A DNA stretch of 64,000 bases from Exiguobacterium sibiricum 7-3 (GCF_000620865.1 NZ_KK211190.1:819971-883970), one strand, 5' to 3'. Positions 17,108-25,877 are shown, counted from the first letter of the stretch. Notes: generated by a model from the sequence alone, not told the origin. Translations and numbers: made by a program.

Positions 17108-17145
17108 TAGTACACTTTTCATTCATTGGAGTAGTACAGTATAAT
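17108..17145 (+). promoter_or_regulatory. ytoI promoter region with direct repeats
   Basis: A TATAAT hexamer lies at 17140-17145. Direct repeats TAGTACA at 17108-17114 and 17132-17138 are 24 bases apart and bracket the -35 region, a layout that suits an operator. No known factor is assigned. Confidence 0.4.
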
Positions 17146-17184
17146 GACAGAAGAGTAGAATATAGGAAAAAGAAGGGATACAGC

Positions 17185-18495
17185 ATGCCTACAAAACATG
17201 AACAGATCATCCGGCACATTGAGGATCTCGATGTGGGCGCCAAAATATCCGTCCGGCAAATCGCAAAGGACTTAACGGTATCCGAAGGTACGGCATATCG
17301 TGCCATTAAAGAAGCGGAAAATTTAGGGTTCGTCTCAACAATCGAACGTGTGGGGACGATTCGTATTAAAAAGAAACAAAAAGAAAATATTGAAAAACTG
17401 ACGTTTGCGGAAGTCGTCAACATCGTGGATGGACAGGTTCTCGGAGGACGTGACGGACTTCATAAGACATTGACGAAATTCGTCATCGGAGCGATGAAGT
17501 TAGAAGCGATGATGCGTTATATCGATGTCGACAGTCTTGTTATCATCGGAAACCGGGAAAAAGCACATGAACTGGTCTTGGATGCAGGAGCAGCAGTTCT
17601 GATTACCGGTGGTTTTGATACGACGGAAGACGCAAAACGATTGGCGGACGAAATGGAGCTGCCGATCATTTCAACGTCTTACGACACATTCACTGTCGCG
17701 ACGATGATCAACCGGGCCATCTATGACCGACTGATCAAAAAAGAAATTTTACTTGTCTCCGATATTTTAATTCCATTACATGATACGTTTTATTTACAAA
17801 CGAATGATCCGATTGCCAGATGGCATGAACTCAATGAGCAGACGAAACACAATCGTTACCCGGTCATCGATGAACAGATGAAGGTCGTCGGTGTCGTGAC
17901 GGCGAAGGATATCATTGACCGTCCACACGATTGGCCGGTTGAAAAAGTCATGACGCGTCATCCGATCACGGTCGGTATCCGTACAAGTGTGACGAATTCC
18001 GCGCATCAGATGGTGTGGGAAGGGATTGAGATGTTACCGGTCATTGACCAATACGGTCGATTACTGGGCATCATCAGCCGACAAGATGTATTAAAAGCCC
18101 TGCAACTGGCAAACCGTCAACCACAAGTCGGGGAAACGTTTGATGACTTGATAACGGGACAAATCAAGGCGGCGGAAGATGCGAGAGGACCTTACCTTTC
18201 GCTGGAAGTCTCACCACAGATGACGAATTTCATGGGGACGGCTTCAAGTGGTGTCTTGACGACCTTGCTCGTCGAAGGAGCGACACGGATGTTGCGCCAC
18301 ATGAAAAAGGGTGACCTCGTCATCGAAAATGTCAGCATTTATTTCATCAAACCCGTTCAAATTGAGAGTACGATTACGATTCGAGCCAATGTGTTTGATG
18401 TCGGGCGGAAGTTCGGAAAAGTGGATGTCGAGATGTATCAAGGCACACAAATCGTGGCAAAAGCACTCGTGACGTCACAACTGATTGATCGATAA
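17185..18495 (+). CDS. YtoI-type DRTGG-CBS-hotdog regulatory protein
   Basis: Multidomain protein of 436 residues. ATG 17185 is used because it follows AAGAAGGG, and the upstream in-frame ATG lies before the promoter. Domain order: an N-terminal winged HTH (residues ~1-60, KISVRQIAKDLTVSEGTAYRAIKEAE), a DRTGG domain (~70-180), two CBS modules (~190-305, YPVIDEQMKVVGVVTAKD and LPVIDQYGRLLGIISRQDVL), and a C-terminal thioesterase-like hotdog domain (~330-436). It is homologous to B. subtilis YtoI. The architecture suggests DNA binding gated by an adenosyl ligand and an acyl-CoA-like or nucleotide ligand, but the target and ligand are not known. The neighbours ytpI and nrnA match Bacillus order. 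Confidence 0.9.
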   Translation: MPTKHEQIIRHIEDLDVGAKISVRQIAKDLTVSEGTAYRAIKEAENLGFVSTIERVGTIRIKKKQKENIEKLTFAEVVNIVDGQVLGGRDGLHKTLTKFVIGAMKLEAMMRYIDVDSLVIIGNREKAHELVLDAGAAVLITGGFDTTEDAKRLADEMELPIISTSYDTFTVATMINRAIYDRLIKKEILLVSDILIPLHDTFYLQTNDPIARWHELNEQTKHNRYPVIDEQMKVVGVVTAKDIIDRPHDWPVEKVMTRHPITVGIRTSVTNSAHQMVWEGIEMLPVIDQYGRLLGIISRQDVLKALQLANRQPQVGETFDDLITGQIKAAEDARGPYLSLEVSPQMTNFMGTASSGVLTTLLVEGATRMLRHMKKGDLVIENVSIYFIKPVQIESTITIRANVFDVGRKFGKVDVEMYQGTQIVAKALVTSQLIDR

Positions 18496-18508
18496 CATGG
18501 ACTGGGCA

Positions 18509-18538
18509 TAAAAAAAGACGGTAGCTACCGTCTTTTTT
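18509..18538. terminator. Bidirectional terminator between ytoI and ytpI
   Basis: The perfect palindrome GACGGTAGCTACCGTC (18517-18532) is flanked by A6 and T6 runs. Confidence 0.88.
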
Positions 18539-18854
18539 AGGACTGTTCCGTCTGTTCCATTTCACGGACGACATACGGATAGATTTTTTTATAGCGGATG
18601 AAACCAGCGATGAACGAAGCGACACCGATGACGATGAGGATTGAACAAACAACTTTCCCGGTTGTCGATGTCAGGCCTTCGCCGGAGACGAATTGGTTAA
18701 CGGCAAACAAGATGACGAACAGGCTGAGCCAGATGCTCGCTTGTGTATTGAATAAAAATTTTCGGTTCGTGCTTTTCGTATGAAACGCACGTCGTTTTGC
18801 AAGTAAATATCCACCAAGCGACAAGACGATTAACAGAATGAGTACAAACTGCAT
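18537..18854 (-). CDS. YtpI-family membrane protein
   Basis: Small membrane protein of 105 residues with three predicted transmembrane helices (about residues 2-19, 40-57 and 67-86) separated by basic and Asn/Gln-rich linkers. The length and pattern match the YtpI family, which has no established function. ATG 18854 follows AGGAGGTC by eight bases. It lies between ytoI and nrnA as in Bacillus, but is transcribed on the opposite strand. Confidence 0.82.
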   Translation of the reverse strand: MQFVLILLIVLSLGGYLLAKRRAFHTKSTNRKFLFNTQASIWLSLFVILFAVNQFVSGEGLTSTTGKVVCSILIVIGVASFIAGFIRYKKIYPYVVREMEQTEQS

Positions 18855-18920
18855 ATGGATGACCTCCTTTTCTTTCTATATCTGTTTGTATCATATCAAT
18901 ATTTAGAGGAGCTGTGCACT

Positions 18921-19856
18921 GTGAAAGAACAAATCAGACAATTGATTGAACAAGCATCGACAATCATCATTCATCGGCATGAACGCCCGGACCCTGACGC
19001 GCTAGGCAGTCAGTTTGGATTACAGTTGGTTTTACAAAATCGATTTCCCGAAAAAACAGTGAAAGCGGTCGGCGAGATGGCAAGCTCACTTGCATTCATG
19101 GGGGCGCTTGATTCTGTGGAAGCAGCGGAGTATAAGCAGGCACTCGTCATCGTCCTGGATACAGCTAATCAAGGACGGATTGATGGAGCGGAAGCGTTGA
19201 ATGGTCAGCAAACGATTAAAATCGACCACCATCCGGACGAAGATCCCTATGCCGACGTTCAAATCGTTGATACAACCGTCAGTTCGACGTCGGAGCTGTT
19301 GGTCCATCTCTTAAATGAATGGGGCTATGAAATCCCGGCGGCAGCAGCGATTCAATTTTATGCAGGGATCGTCGGAGATACAGGTCGTTTTCAATTCAGA
19401 GGCACGACAAGCCGGACGTTTTCCGTCGCAGCGCAACTGCTCGATACGGGAATTGATACGGATTGGCTCTATCGAAACATGTACCAGACGGAACTGGTCG
19501 CTTTACAGTTACAAGGTTATGTGTTGCAACATATCCAGTTGACGAAAGCGGGTGTCGGGTATGTCGTGTTGACACAGGATACATTGGCGACATTCGATGC
19601 GACCGTTGAACAAGCGTCCCTTCTCGTCAACAGCTTTGCAGGTCTGAAAGGCTTAAAAGCATGGGCATTGTTCCTTGAAACAGACAAGGAAGTTCGTGTC
19701 CGTCTGCGTTCGAAAGGACCAGTCATTAATGAGGTAGCCAAAGAATTTAATGGTGGCGGACATCCGATGGCATCGGGTGCGACGATCAAAGATTTGACGG
19801 AAGTGGATACGGTCGTCTCCCGTTTGAATGAAGTGGCAGAAGCCTTTACGTTCTAA
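18921..19856 (+). CDS. nrnA: Bifunctional oligoribonuclease/pAp phosphatase NrnA
   Basis: Degrades nanoRNAs of 2-5 nucleotides and dephosphorylates 3'-phosphoadenosine 5'-phosphate. It has 311 residues from GTG 18921, eight bases after GAGGAGC; the longer reading from 18855 lacks a Shine-Dalgarno and overlaps the divergent ytpI start. The DHH domain shows HRHERPDPDALGS, LDTANQGRID and IDHHPDED. The DHHA1 domain ends with GGGHPMASGATI. The order ytpI-nrnA-dnaE is that of B. subtilis ytpI-ytqI-(ytr genes)-dnaE. Confidence 0.95.
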   Translation: MKEQIRQLIEQASTIIIHRHERPDPDALGSQFGLQLVLQNRFPEKTVKAVGEMASSLAFMGALDSVEAAEYKQALVIVLDTANQGRIDGAEALNGQQTIKIDHHPDEDPYADVQIVDTTVSSTSELLVHLLNEWGYEIPAAAAIQFYAGIVGDTGRFQFRGTTSRTFSVAAQLLDTGIDTDWLYRNMYQTELVALQLQGYVLQHIQLTKAGVGYVVLTQDTLATFDATVEQASLLVNSFAGLKGLKAWALFLETDKEVRVRLRSKGPVINEVAKEFNGGGHPMASGATIKDLTEVDTVVSRLNEVAEAFTF

Positions 19857-19860
19857 TAGA

Positions 19861-19913
19861 AAAAGGCTGCTCGCCATCATCCTGTTTCGGATACATGGCG
19901 AACAGCTTTTTTT
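19861..19913. terminator. Bidirectional terminator after nrnA
   Basis: GCTGCTCGCCAT pairs with ATGGCGAACAGC (one mismatch), flanked by A and T runs. It serves nrnA and the convergent 64-aa gene. Confidence 0.85.
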
Positions 19914-19917
19914 AGCA

Positions 19918-20112
19918 TCAATGAGTGGAAGCCTCTTCTTGGGGGATGAACCAAATTCCCCGTTCTGTGTGATCTTCAATGACGTTTAATTCAAGTTCTT
20001 TAACGGACTTACGGATTTTTTCAGCGATTTCTTCAGTCTCGGTAAATGCGGTTACCCCTAATTTCAGTTGTTCTACTTTTTCGCGGGCAATCTGGCTACG
20101 GTTTAAAATCAT
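19918..20112 (-). CDS. Small conserved-looking protein of unknown function
   Basis: The reading frame encodes 64 residues from ATG 20112, with AAGGAGAG eight bases upstream and a terminator just beyond the stop, so it looks like a real gene. The protein is soluble, charged and mostly helical (REKVEQLKLGVTAFTETEEIAEKIRKSVKEL), with an acidic C-terminus ending in a Trp-containing strand. I do not recognise a family. It takes the place occupied by sporulation genes ytrH/ytrI in Bacillus, but does not resemble them. Confidence 0.68.
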   Translation of the reverse strand: MILNRSQIAREKVEQLKLGVTAFTETEEIAEKIRKSVKELELNVIEDHTERGIWFIPQEEASTH

Positions 20113-20201
20113 GGCAAACTCTCCTTCCGTTCAAGTCATGATGTTCTCTTTTTATTGTAGCGAAAAATGATGGGGATGGCGAGACTGAGAAGCGCATAGA
20201 T

Positions 20202-20225
20202 ATGAAACTTCTGAAAACGTTTCAT
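20202..20225. promoter_or_regulatory. Inverted repeat before dnaE
   Basis: ATGAAAC and GTTTCAT (10-base spacer) nest around a 13-bp palindrome TGAAAACGTTTCA. A closely related 13-mer occurs in the NAD kinase leader. It falls short of the cre consensus. Confidence 0.3.
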
Positions 20226-20265
20226 TTATAACGAAATATAACCAAATGAGGATGGAGGAAAAAGA

Positions 20266-23200
20266 ATGATCCAACTAAATGTCCGTACAGCATACAGTCC
20301 GTTGCAAAGTACGATTCGGATGGATCGTTATCTGGATGAGGTCAAACGACGCGGCTTTTCAGCTGCAGCCATCTGTGAGACATCTTTGACAGGAGTTCCG
20401 GCGTTTATGGCAGGTTGTGCGCAACGGGAATTGACTCCGATTGTCGGATTCGAACAAGTCATAGAACCGGATGAACTCACGATTCTGTGGTATGCGAAGA
20501 CGAGTCATGGACTAAAAGCACTCTACCGACTTGCTAGTGAGATGCCTGTGGACGACTACGCGGAACTGATCGCCGTCCTGGAACCGAAACGACAAGCTCC
20601 GGAAGATGAAGCACGCTTACGGCGTCTCGTCGCCCAGTGGATGGGGTCAGCGCACAAAGCGACGATTTTTCTCGGCGTCAAGGCGGTCCGTTCGACCGTT
20701 GAACGCGACAGCAGGGAACAGTACCGTCAAGCGGCGAATGCCCTTGGGATCGAAACGATTCCGATTGATCCCGTTCGTTACCTCTTTCGTGAAGAGGTAG
20801 AAGCATTTCAAGCTTTACGTGCGATTGACGAAGGGTCGACGTTCGCTGAACAAAAAATCAATCGGTTGGCTCACTTTAAACTAATGGAAGAGTTACACGA
20901 ACAGTTTACTGATCGGGAACTACGATTGCTGAAACAATGGGCAGAATCGCAGGAGACATTGACGTTGCCTTTTCAATCGCGTCCTCTCCCGCAAGTGACG
21001 AATGATTCGAATCACGTGCTGAACCGTTTGGCGCATGATGGCTTACTGGCACATGGTCACACCGGGGAAGAAGCGACAAAACGGTTGAAGTATGAGCTTG
21101 AAGTCATTGAAAAGACAGGATTTGCTGACTACTTTTTGATTGTCGAAGACTTAGTACGCCATGCGAAGGTGAAAGGAATCCGTGTAGGACCCGGACGTGG
21201 ATCGGCCGCAGGATCGCTCGTCAGTTATGCCCTCGGGATTACGACCGTTGATCCTCTGAAGTACGGTTTGTTATTTGAACGTTTCCTGAATCCAGAGCGG
21301 ATTTCGATGCCGGATATCGATATTGATATCGAAGATGAGCGGAGGGAAGAAGTGCTTGAGTACCTGGTCGAGCGGTACGGAAAACAACATGTCGGTCAGA
21401 TCGGAACGTTATCGACTCTTGGAGCGAAAGCCGCATTACGCGATGTCGCACGGGTATTAGAGTTTTCTAAAGATGAAACGGACGCGGCAGCAAAACAGTT
21501 GGGAAAGGTGACGACGTTACAAGGCCTTGAACAACAGGCATCGATCTACCGTTGGTTCTCGGGCAGTGAAAAACGACGCCAACTACTGCAACTTGCGCAA
21601 GCAATTGAAGGATTACCAAGACAACGTTCGATTCATGCCGCTGGTGTCATCATTGGGTCAGATGAATTAATCGAGACGACACCGGTTGATTTGAACGCAA
21701 GTGGACGATTCGTCACACAATATTTAATGAAGGCAATCGAACAACAAGGATTGCTGAAGATTGACTTATTAGGGTTACGGAATTTAACACGGCTGCGTCA
21801 GATGGAACAATTGATTCAGCATACGTCCCCCGATTTCTCGGTGGAACGGATACCGGACGAGGACAAAGCGACGTTACGATTATTCGCGAAAGGGGAGACG
21901 GATCAAATTTTCCAATTTGAATCGGCCGGGATGAAGCAGACGTTACGGGAGGTCAAGCCAAGCCGGTTCGAGGATTTAGTCGCGACGATGTCACTATTCC
22001 GTCCGGGACCGATGAAATTCATTGATCTCTATGCGAAACGAAAAGCCGGTCAACCCTATCAAATGGTACATCCGATTTTAGAAGAGATTTTAGCAGCGAC
22101 GTACGGCGTCATCGTCTATCAGGAACAAATCATGGAGATTACACGCCGGGTCGCCGGATTTACATTAGCACAGGCTGATCTGTTACGACGGGCAATCTCG
22201 AAAAAAAGTAGTCAGTCTGTAGAAGCGGAAAAACAGCGTTTTATCGAAGGTGCGGTACAAAATGATTTTGATTTAACGGTCGCCGAAACGTTGTACGATC
22301 AAATCGAACGGTTTGCCGGATATGGGTTTAACCGTAGTCACGCCGTGGCGTATACGAAAATCAGTTATGCCCTCGGATACATGAAGGCCCATTATCCACA
22401 AATCTTTTCATTGGTATCGATCGATCAACCGGAACGTCTCGTGCGTGTCATGCGGGAAAAACGCCTTCCGGTACTGCCGCCTGATATTTGGATGTCGGAT
22501 TACCGTTCGGCATTAGAAGGTAAAGGAATCCGGCTTGGGATTCAAACACTTCGGGGAATCACGGAAAAAGACTTTCAGACGTTACGGGAAGCGGCCAAAA
22601 CCTCGCAGACAATCACACAATTGTTGTCAGCGGTCGGGTGGGGGAAAAAAGAACGAACGAAGATTGAACTTTTGTTATACAGCGGAGCGCTCGATCGTGC
22701 GACTCATGGAGACCGGGGGCAGGCGGAACAGGAAGTCCTTGATTACTTTACGATGGCGTCGAATACACTTCTTCCGGATGAACTCGCAAGCCTCGGACGA
22801 AGAAAGACAACGGCACAAACGAACCGGACAGCGACGGACTGGGCACGCCTTGAGCGCGAGTCGCTCGGGTTTTGGTTGACCTATTCTCCGTTGATGACCG
22901 CAATGAAGCCGCCGGTTGAGACGACGCATTTCCAAACGGTTTCCCTTGAAGGAAATCAAACCAATTATCTGGTCTGTTACATTGAGCAAATCCGTGAATT
23001 TAAAACAAAACGTGCCCAGACGATGGCGGTCATGCATGCCGTTGATGGATATTCGACGGAAGAAGTCGTCGTTTTTCCGCAACAGTATGCAGCGTTTAAA
23101 CGTTCGTTGTATATCGGAAACGTCTTGTTGATTGAAGTGAAGGTACAAGAACGCGAAGGCAATCGTCAATTCGTCCTAGAACGGTTACGTCCTTTAGGGC

Positions 23201-23433
23201 AGGATGTGTTATTCGTCAAACTATCGTCTAAAAATGATCTCGCTGTTCTTGAACGGATGCTCGAAACCGTCCCCGGCGATATTCCGGTCGTCGTTCGTTA
23301 TGCTGATACGAATGAGACCAAATCATTGCCTGGAATATATGCCGTTCAACAGGAAGAGGAATTGATGGCGCAGCTCCGAATCCGATTCGGGGAAGCGAAT
23401 ATCATCCTGAAAAATGTCCCTCGTTCGAACTAG
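20266..23433 (+). CDS. dnaE: DNA polymerase III alpha subunit, DnaE type
   Basis: Replicative C-family polymerase. In Firmicutes with PolC, DnaE extends primers, mainly on the lagging strand. It has 1055 residues. The N-terminal PHP domain is present, but its metal motifs are worn: NVRT where active PHP domains have HxHS, and CETS where they have TDHG. The polymerase core shows GPGRGSAAGSLVSYALGI and the catalytic PDIDIDIEDERR. Later come FNRSHAVAYTKISY and a C-terminal OB-fold (~residues 880-960). It lacks the exonuclease domain of PolC. ATG 20266 follows GGAGG. The downstream regulator has its own promoter. Confidence 0.96.
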   Translation: MIQLNVRTAYSPLQSTIRMDRYLDEVKRRGFSAAAICETSLTGVPAFMAGCAQRELTPIVGFEQVIEPDELTILWYAKTSHGLKALYRLASEMPVDDYAELIAVLEPKRQAPEDEARLRRLVAQWMGSAHKATIFLGVKAVRSTVERDSREQYRQAANALGIETIPIDPVRYLFREEVEAFQALRAIDEGSTFAEQKINRLAHFKLMEELHEQFTDRELRLLKQWAESQETLTLPFQSRPLPQVTNDSNHVLNRLAHDGLLAHGHTGEEATKRLKYELEVIEKTGFADYFLIVEDLVRHAKVKGIRVGPGRGSAAGSLVSYALGITTVDPLKYGLLFERFLNPERISMPDIDIDIEDERREEVLEYLVERYGKQHVGQIGTLSTLGAKAALRDVARVLEFSKDETDAAAKQLGKVTTLQGLEQQASIYRWFSGSEKRRQLLQLAQAIEGLPRQRSIHAAGVIIGSDELIETTPVDLNASGRFVTQYLMKAIEQQGLLKIDLLGLRNLTRLRQMEQLIQHTSPDFSVERIPDEDKATLRLFAKGETDQIFQFESAGMKQTLREVKPSRFEDLVATMSLFRPGPMKFIDLYAKRKAGQPYQMVHPILEEILAATYGVIVYQEQIMEITRRVAGFTLAQADLLRRAISKKSSQSVEAEKQRFIEGAVQNDFDLTVAETLYDQIERFAGYGFNRSHAVAYTKISYALGYMKAHYPQIFSLVSIDQPERLVRVMREKRLPVLPPDIWMSDYRSALEGKGIRLGIQTLRGITEKDFQTLREAAKTSQTITQLLSAVGWGKKERTKIELLLYSGALDRATHGDRGQAEQEVLDYFTMASNTLLPDELASLGRRKTTAQTNRTATDWARLERESLGFWLTYSPLMTAMKPPVETTHFQTVSLEGNQTNYLVCYIEQIREFKTKRAQTMAVMHAVDGYSTEEVVVFPQQYAAFKRSLYIGNVLLIEVKVQEREGNRQFVLERLRPLGQDVLFVKLSSKNDLAVLERMLETVPGDIPVVVRYADTNETKSLPGIYAVQQEEELMAQLRIRFGEANIILKNVPRSN

Positions 23434-23450
23434 TAGTAGGTAATAAGATT

Positions 23451-23459
23451 TGTTATAAT
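23451..23459 (+). promoter_or_regulatory. Extended -10 promoter of the gntR-accDA unit
   Basis: TGTTATAAT is an extended -10 with perfect TATAAT at 23454-23459, just after the dnaE stop. No good -35 is present. The transcript start should fall near 23466. Confidence 0.65.
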
Positions 23460-23467
23460 AAGGGGTA

Positions 23468-23482
23468 ATTGGTCTGACCAAT
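23468..23482. promoter_or_regulatory. FadR-type palindromic operator before gntR-accDA
   Basis: ATTGGTCTGACCAAT is a 15-bp palindrome whose core, TGGTCTGACCA, fits the GntR/FadR operator form TGGT-N3-ACCA. It starts about two bases after the predicted transcript start, so binding should block transcription of the regulator and accDA. Confidence 0.72.
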
Positions 23483-23534
23483 GACCGCCGGAATAAGGAA
23501 ATGACGCATGCGTCAGGAAGGTGGTGCTGTACCA

Positions 23535-24053
23535 ATGGAGAAAAAGCGGAATGCTTTTGAAATGAATATTTCAGCAATCAAAACGATGATCGAACAGGAT
23601 GGTTTTGTGCCGGGAGATCGAATTCCATCAGAACGTGAATTGGCAGAACGACTGTCGATTAGCCGTCCGTCCGTCCGCGAAGCACTTCGGACGTTAGCCT
23701 ACCTCGGAATCATCGAGACGAGGCACGGGGGAGGTAGTTTTCTTTTAAACCGTGATGACCATACCTATATTCAGATCATCGCACAATTTTTAGTGACCGG
23801 CGATTCAAAGTTTGAAGATTTGGCAGGAACACTTCGTTTGCTTGAACAGGCAGCATTTGTTCAACTCGCAGACGTGTCCATTCTAGAAGCTCACGTCGAT
23901 TCCGACGCGGTCTTTCGTGAAACGCTGATCGCTACAATCGATAACGATTTGTTTGAGCGGATTTGGCGGCAAGTGAATGCCTTCTATCAAAGTTTTGGTC
24001 AAGGGGAGCTCTATACGCGAGCGGAACGGGAAGCTTTTCTAAAACGCTCGTAG
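23535..24053 (+). CDS. GntR-family (FadR subfamily) transcriptional regulator
   Basis: Predicted repressor of 172 residues. The winged HTH (residues ~5-75) is typical: PGDRIPSERELAERLSISRP followed by SVREALRTLAYLGIIETRHGGGSF. The C-terminal part is only about 90 residues and looks like a reduced FCD domain. The FCD metal ligands (Asp and His residues) are not evident; DAVFRETL replaces the usual FH-containing helix. ATG 23535 follows AAGGTGG; GTG/ATG starts upstream (ATG 23508) remain possible. It is 21 bases before accD, and a GntR gene next to accDA is a known Bacillales arrangement. The expected role is fatty-acid or acyl-CoA responsive control of accDA (inference). Confidence 0.87.
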   Translation: MEKKRNAFEMNISAIKTMIEQDGFVPGDRIPSERELAERLSISRPSVREALRTLAYLGIIETRHGGGSFLLNRDDHTYIQIIAQFLVTGDSKFEDLAGTLRLLEQAAFVQLADVSILEAHVDSDAVFRETLIATIDNDLFERIWRQVNAFYQSFGQGELYTRAEREAFLKRS

Positions 24054-24074
24054 GAACCACAAGGGGGAACTAAC

Positions 24075-24935
24075 GTGCAAGCATTTTTTCGAAAACCTAA
24101 AAAATTTGTCACTTTGACATCAAAAGAACAACGGGTCGATGTACCGGTTGGTTTAATGACTAAATGTCCGAAGTGCAAACTGATCCAATATACGAAACAA
24201 CTCGAAGCGAACTTAAAAGTCTGTGCCTGTGGTTACCATCATCCACTGACAGCTACCGAACGATTTGAACAATTGTTTGACGCTGGAACGATTACGTATT
24301 TTGATTTACCAGCAGTGAAGGCAGATCCACTCGATTTTCAGGATTATCCGGAAAAGCTGAAAGGAGATCAAGTACGGACAGGGCTTGAAGAAGCGATTGT
24401 TTGTGGTGTGGGTCAAGTGAATGGATATCCGCTTGTAGCCTGTGTCATGGATGCACGTTTTCGGATGGGCTCAATGGGGGCGGCAGTCGGAGCTGCGATT
24501 GCAGAAGCCATCCGTTACGCAACAAAAGAACGGTTGCCCGTGACAATCTTTTCGGCTTCAGGTGGAGCACGGATGCAAGAAGGAATGGTCAGCCTGATGC
24601 AGATGGCGAAATCGAGCTTATTCCTGAAACAACATTCGGATGCAGGGCTATTGTATGTTTCCTGTATGACGCATCCGACGACAGGCGGAGTATCGGCAAG
24701 TTTTGCCATGTTGGGTGATTTTAATATCGCAGAACCCGGTGCCTTGATTGGCTTTGCCGGCCGTCGGATCATTGAACAGACGATTCGTGAAAAATTACCG
24801 GAAGACTTCCAAACGTCAGAGTTCTTACTGCAGGCGGGACAACTCGACGATGTCGTATCGCGACACGACTTGAAAACCTACTACACACGTATTCTGATGA
24901 TGCACTCGGAGGGAACCAATCATGCAACCATTTGA
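24075..24935 (+). CDS. accD: Acetyl-CoA carboxylase carboxyltransferase subunit beta
   Basis: Together with AccA transfers the carboxyl group from carboxybiotin to acetyl-CoA, giving malonyl-CoA for fatty-acid synthesis. It has 286 residues. The start is GTG 24075, seven bases after AAGGGGG. The N-terminal zinc ribbon has four cysteines (CPKCK and CACGYHH, residues ~33-55). The crotonase-like core carries [12 protein letters not shown] and [12 protein letters not shown]. Its 3' end overlaps accA by 14 bases, which suggests coupled translation for 1:1 subunits. Confidence 0.97.
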   Translation: MQAFFRKPKKFVTLTSKEQRVDVPVGLMTKCPKCKLIQYTKQLEANLKVCACGYHHPLTATERFEQLFDAGTITYFDLPAVKADPLDFQDYPEKLKGDQVRTGLEEAIVCGVGQVNGYPLVACVMDARFRMGSMGAAVGAAIAEAIRYATKERLPVTIFSASGGARMQEGMVSLMQMAKSSLFLKQHSDAGLLYVSCMTHPTTGGVSASFAMLGDFNIAEPGALIGFAGRRIIEQTIREKLPEDFQTSEFLLQAGQLDDVVSRHDLKTYYTRILMMHSEGTNHATI

Positions 24936-25857
24936 TCAACCAGTAATCGCATTGCGCGAAAAAATATTAGAACTGCACGACATGGCAGAGACGCAAGGGC
25001 TTGATTTTAAAGAAGAACTGAATTTATTGGAAGAACGGCTACGTCGATTAGAACTCGATATTTACGGGAATATGAAAGCGTGGAACCGTGTGCAACTGGC
25101 ACGGCATCCGGAACGTCCGACGACACTCGATTATGTTCGTCTGATCTGTGACGATTTCATTGAACTACATGGTGATCGGCACGGATATGATGATGCGGCG
25201 ATCGTTGGAGGGATTGCGATGCTGAGTGGTCAAGCCGTGACAATCATTGGTCATCAGCGAGGAAAAGATACGAAGGAAAATATTCGCCGGAATTTTGGTA
25301 TGCCCCATCCTGAAGGCTATCGAAAAGCGTTACGCTTGATGCAACAAGCGGTGAAGTTTAATCGTCCGATCATCACGTTTATTGATACGAAAGGCGCGTA
25401 TCCTGGCCGGGCAGCGGAAGAACGAGGGCAAAGCGAAGCCATCGCGAAGAATCTCTTTGAAATGGCTGGAATGCCTGTGCCGATTATTTCAATCGTCATC
25501 GGTGAAGGCGGATCGGGTGGAGCACTTGGAATCGGTGTCTGTGATCAGCTGCTGATGTTAGAGAACTCCACGTATTCCGTCATTTCACCTGAAGGTGCAG
25601 CTGCTCTTCTTTGGAAAGATGCCAGTCTTGCTGAAAAAGCGGCAGAATCGATGAAAATTACGGCGCCGGATTTACTTCGACTCGGAATCGCGGATGGCAT
25701 CATCTCTGAAGTCATCGGTGGAGCGCATTTAGATGTTTCATTACAGGCCGATAAAGTAAAATCTGTTCTAGAACAAAAACTTGCCCAACTGACCCGTTTG
25801 ACACCAGAACAGTTAATCGAGAAGCGCACAGAAAAATATCACCAAATTGGCACATAA
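24922..25857 (+). CDS. accA: Acetyl-CoA carboxylase carboxyltransferase subunit alpha
   Basis: Partner of AccD in the carboxyltransferase heterotetramer. It has 311 residues. Typical segments are [52 protein letters not shown] and [17 protein letters not shown], which bind the CoA and biotin moieties. ATG 24922 follows GGAGGG and lies inside accD. The last gene of the gntR-accD-accA unit; a separate promoter region with a cre site lies between it and pfkA. No hairpin terminator is obvious after it. Confidence 0.97.
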   Translation: MQPFDQPVIALREKILELHDMAETQGLDFKEELNLLEERLRRLELDIYGNMKAWNRVQLARHPERPTTLDYVRLICDDFIELHGDRHGYDDAAIVGGIAMLSGQAVTIIGHQRGKDTKENIRRNFGMPHPEGYRKALRLMQQAVKFNRPIITFIDTKGAYPGRAAEERGQSEAIAKNLFEMAGMPVPIISIVIGEGGSGGALGIGVCDQLLMLENSTYSVISPEGAAALLWKDASLAEKAAESMKITAPDLLRLGIADGIISEVIGGAHLDVSLQADKVKSVLEQKLAQLTRLTPEQLIEKRTEKYHQIGT

Positions 25858-25863
25858 CCTGCA

Positions 25864-25877
25864 TGTAATCGCTATCA
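25864..25877. promoter_or_regulatory. cre site upstream of pfkA-pyk
   Basis: TGTAATCGCTATCA matches the CcpA consensus TGWAANCGNTNWCA at every position. It lies about 140 bases before the pfkA start and upstream of the likely promoter (TTGTAA at 25946, TATTTT at 25970), a position that suits activation. Confidence 0.72.

Noticed and set aside
20212-20225. cre site before dnaE
   Set aside because: TGAAAACGTTTCAT misses the last three fixed positions of the cre consensus; it is kept only as an inverted repeat.
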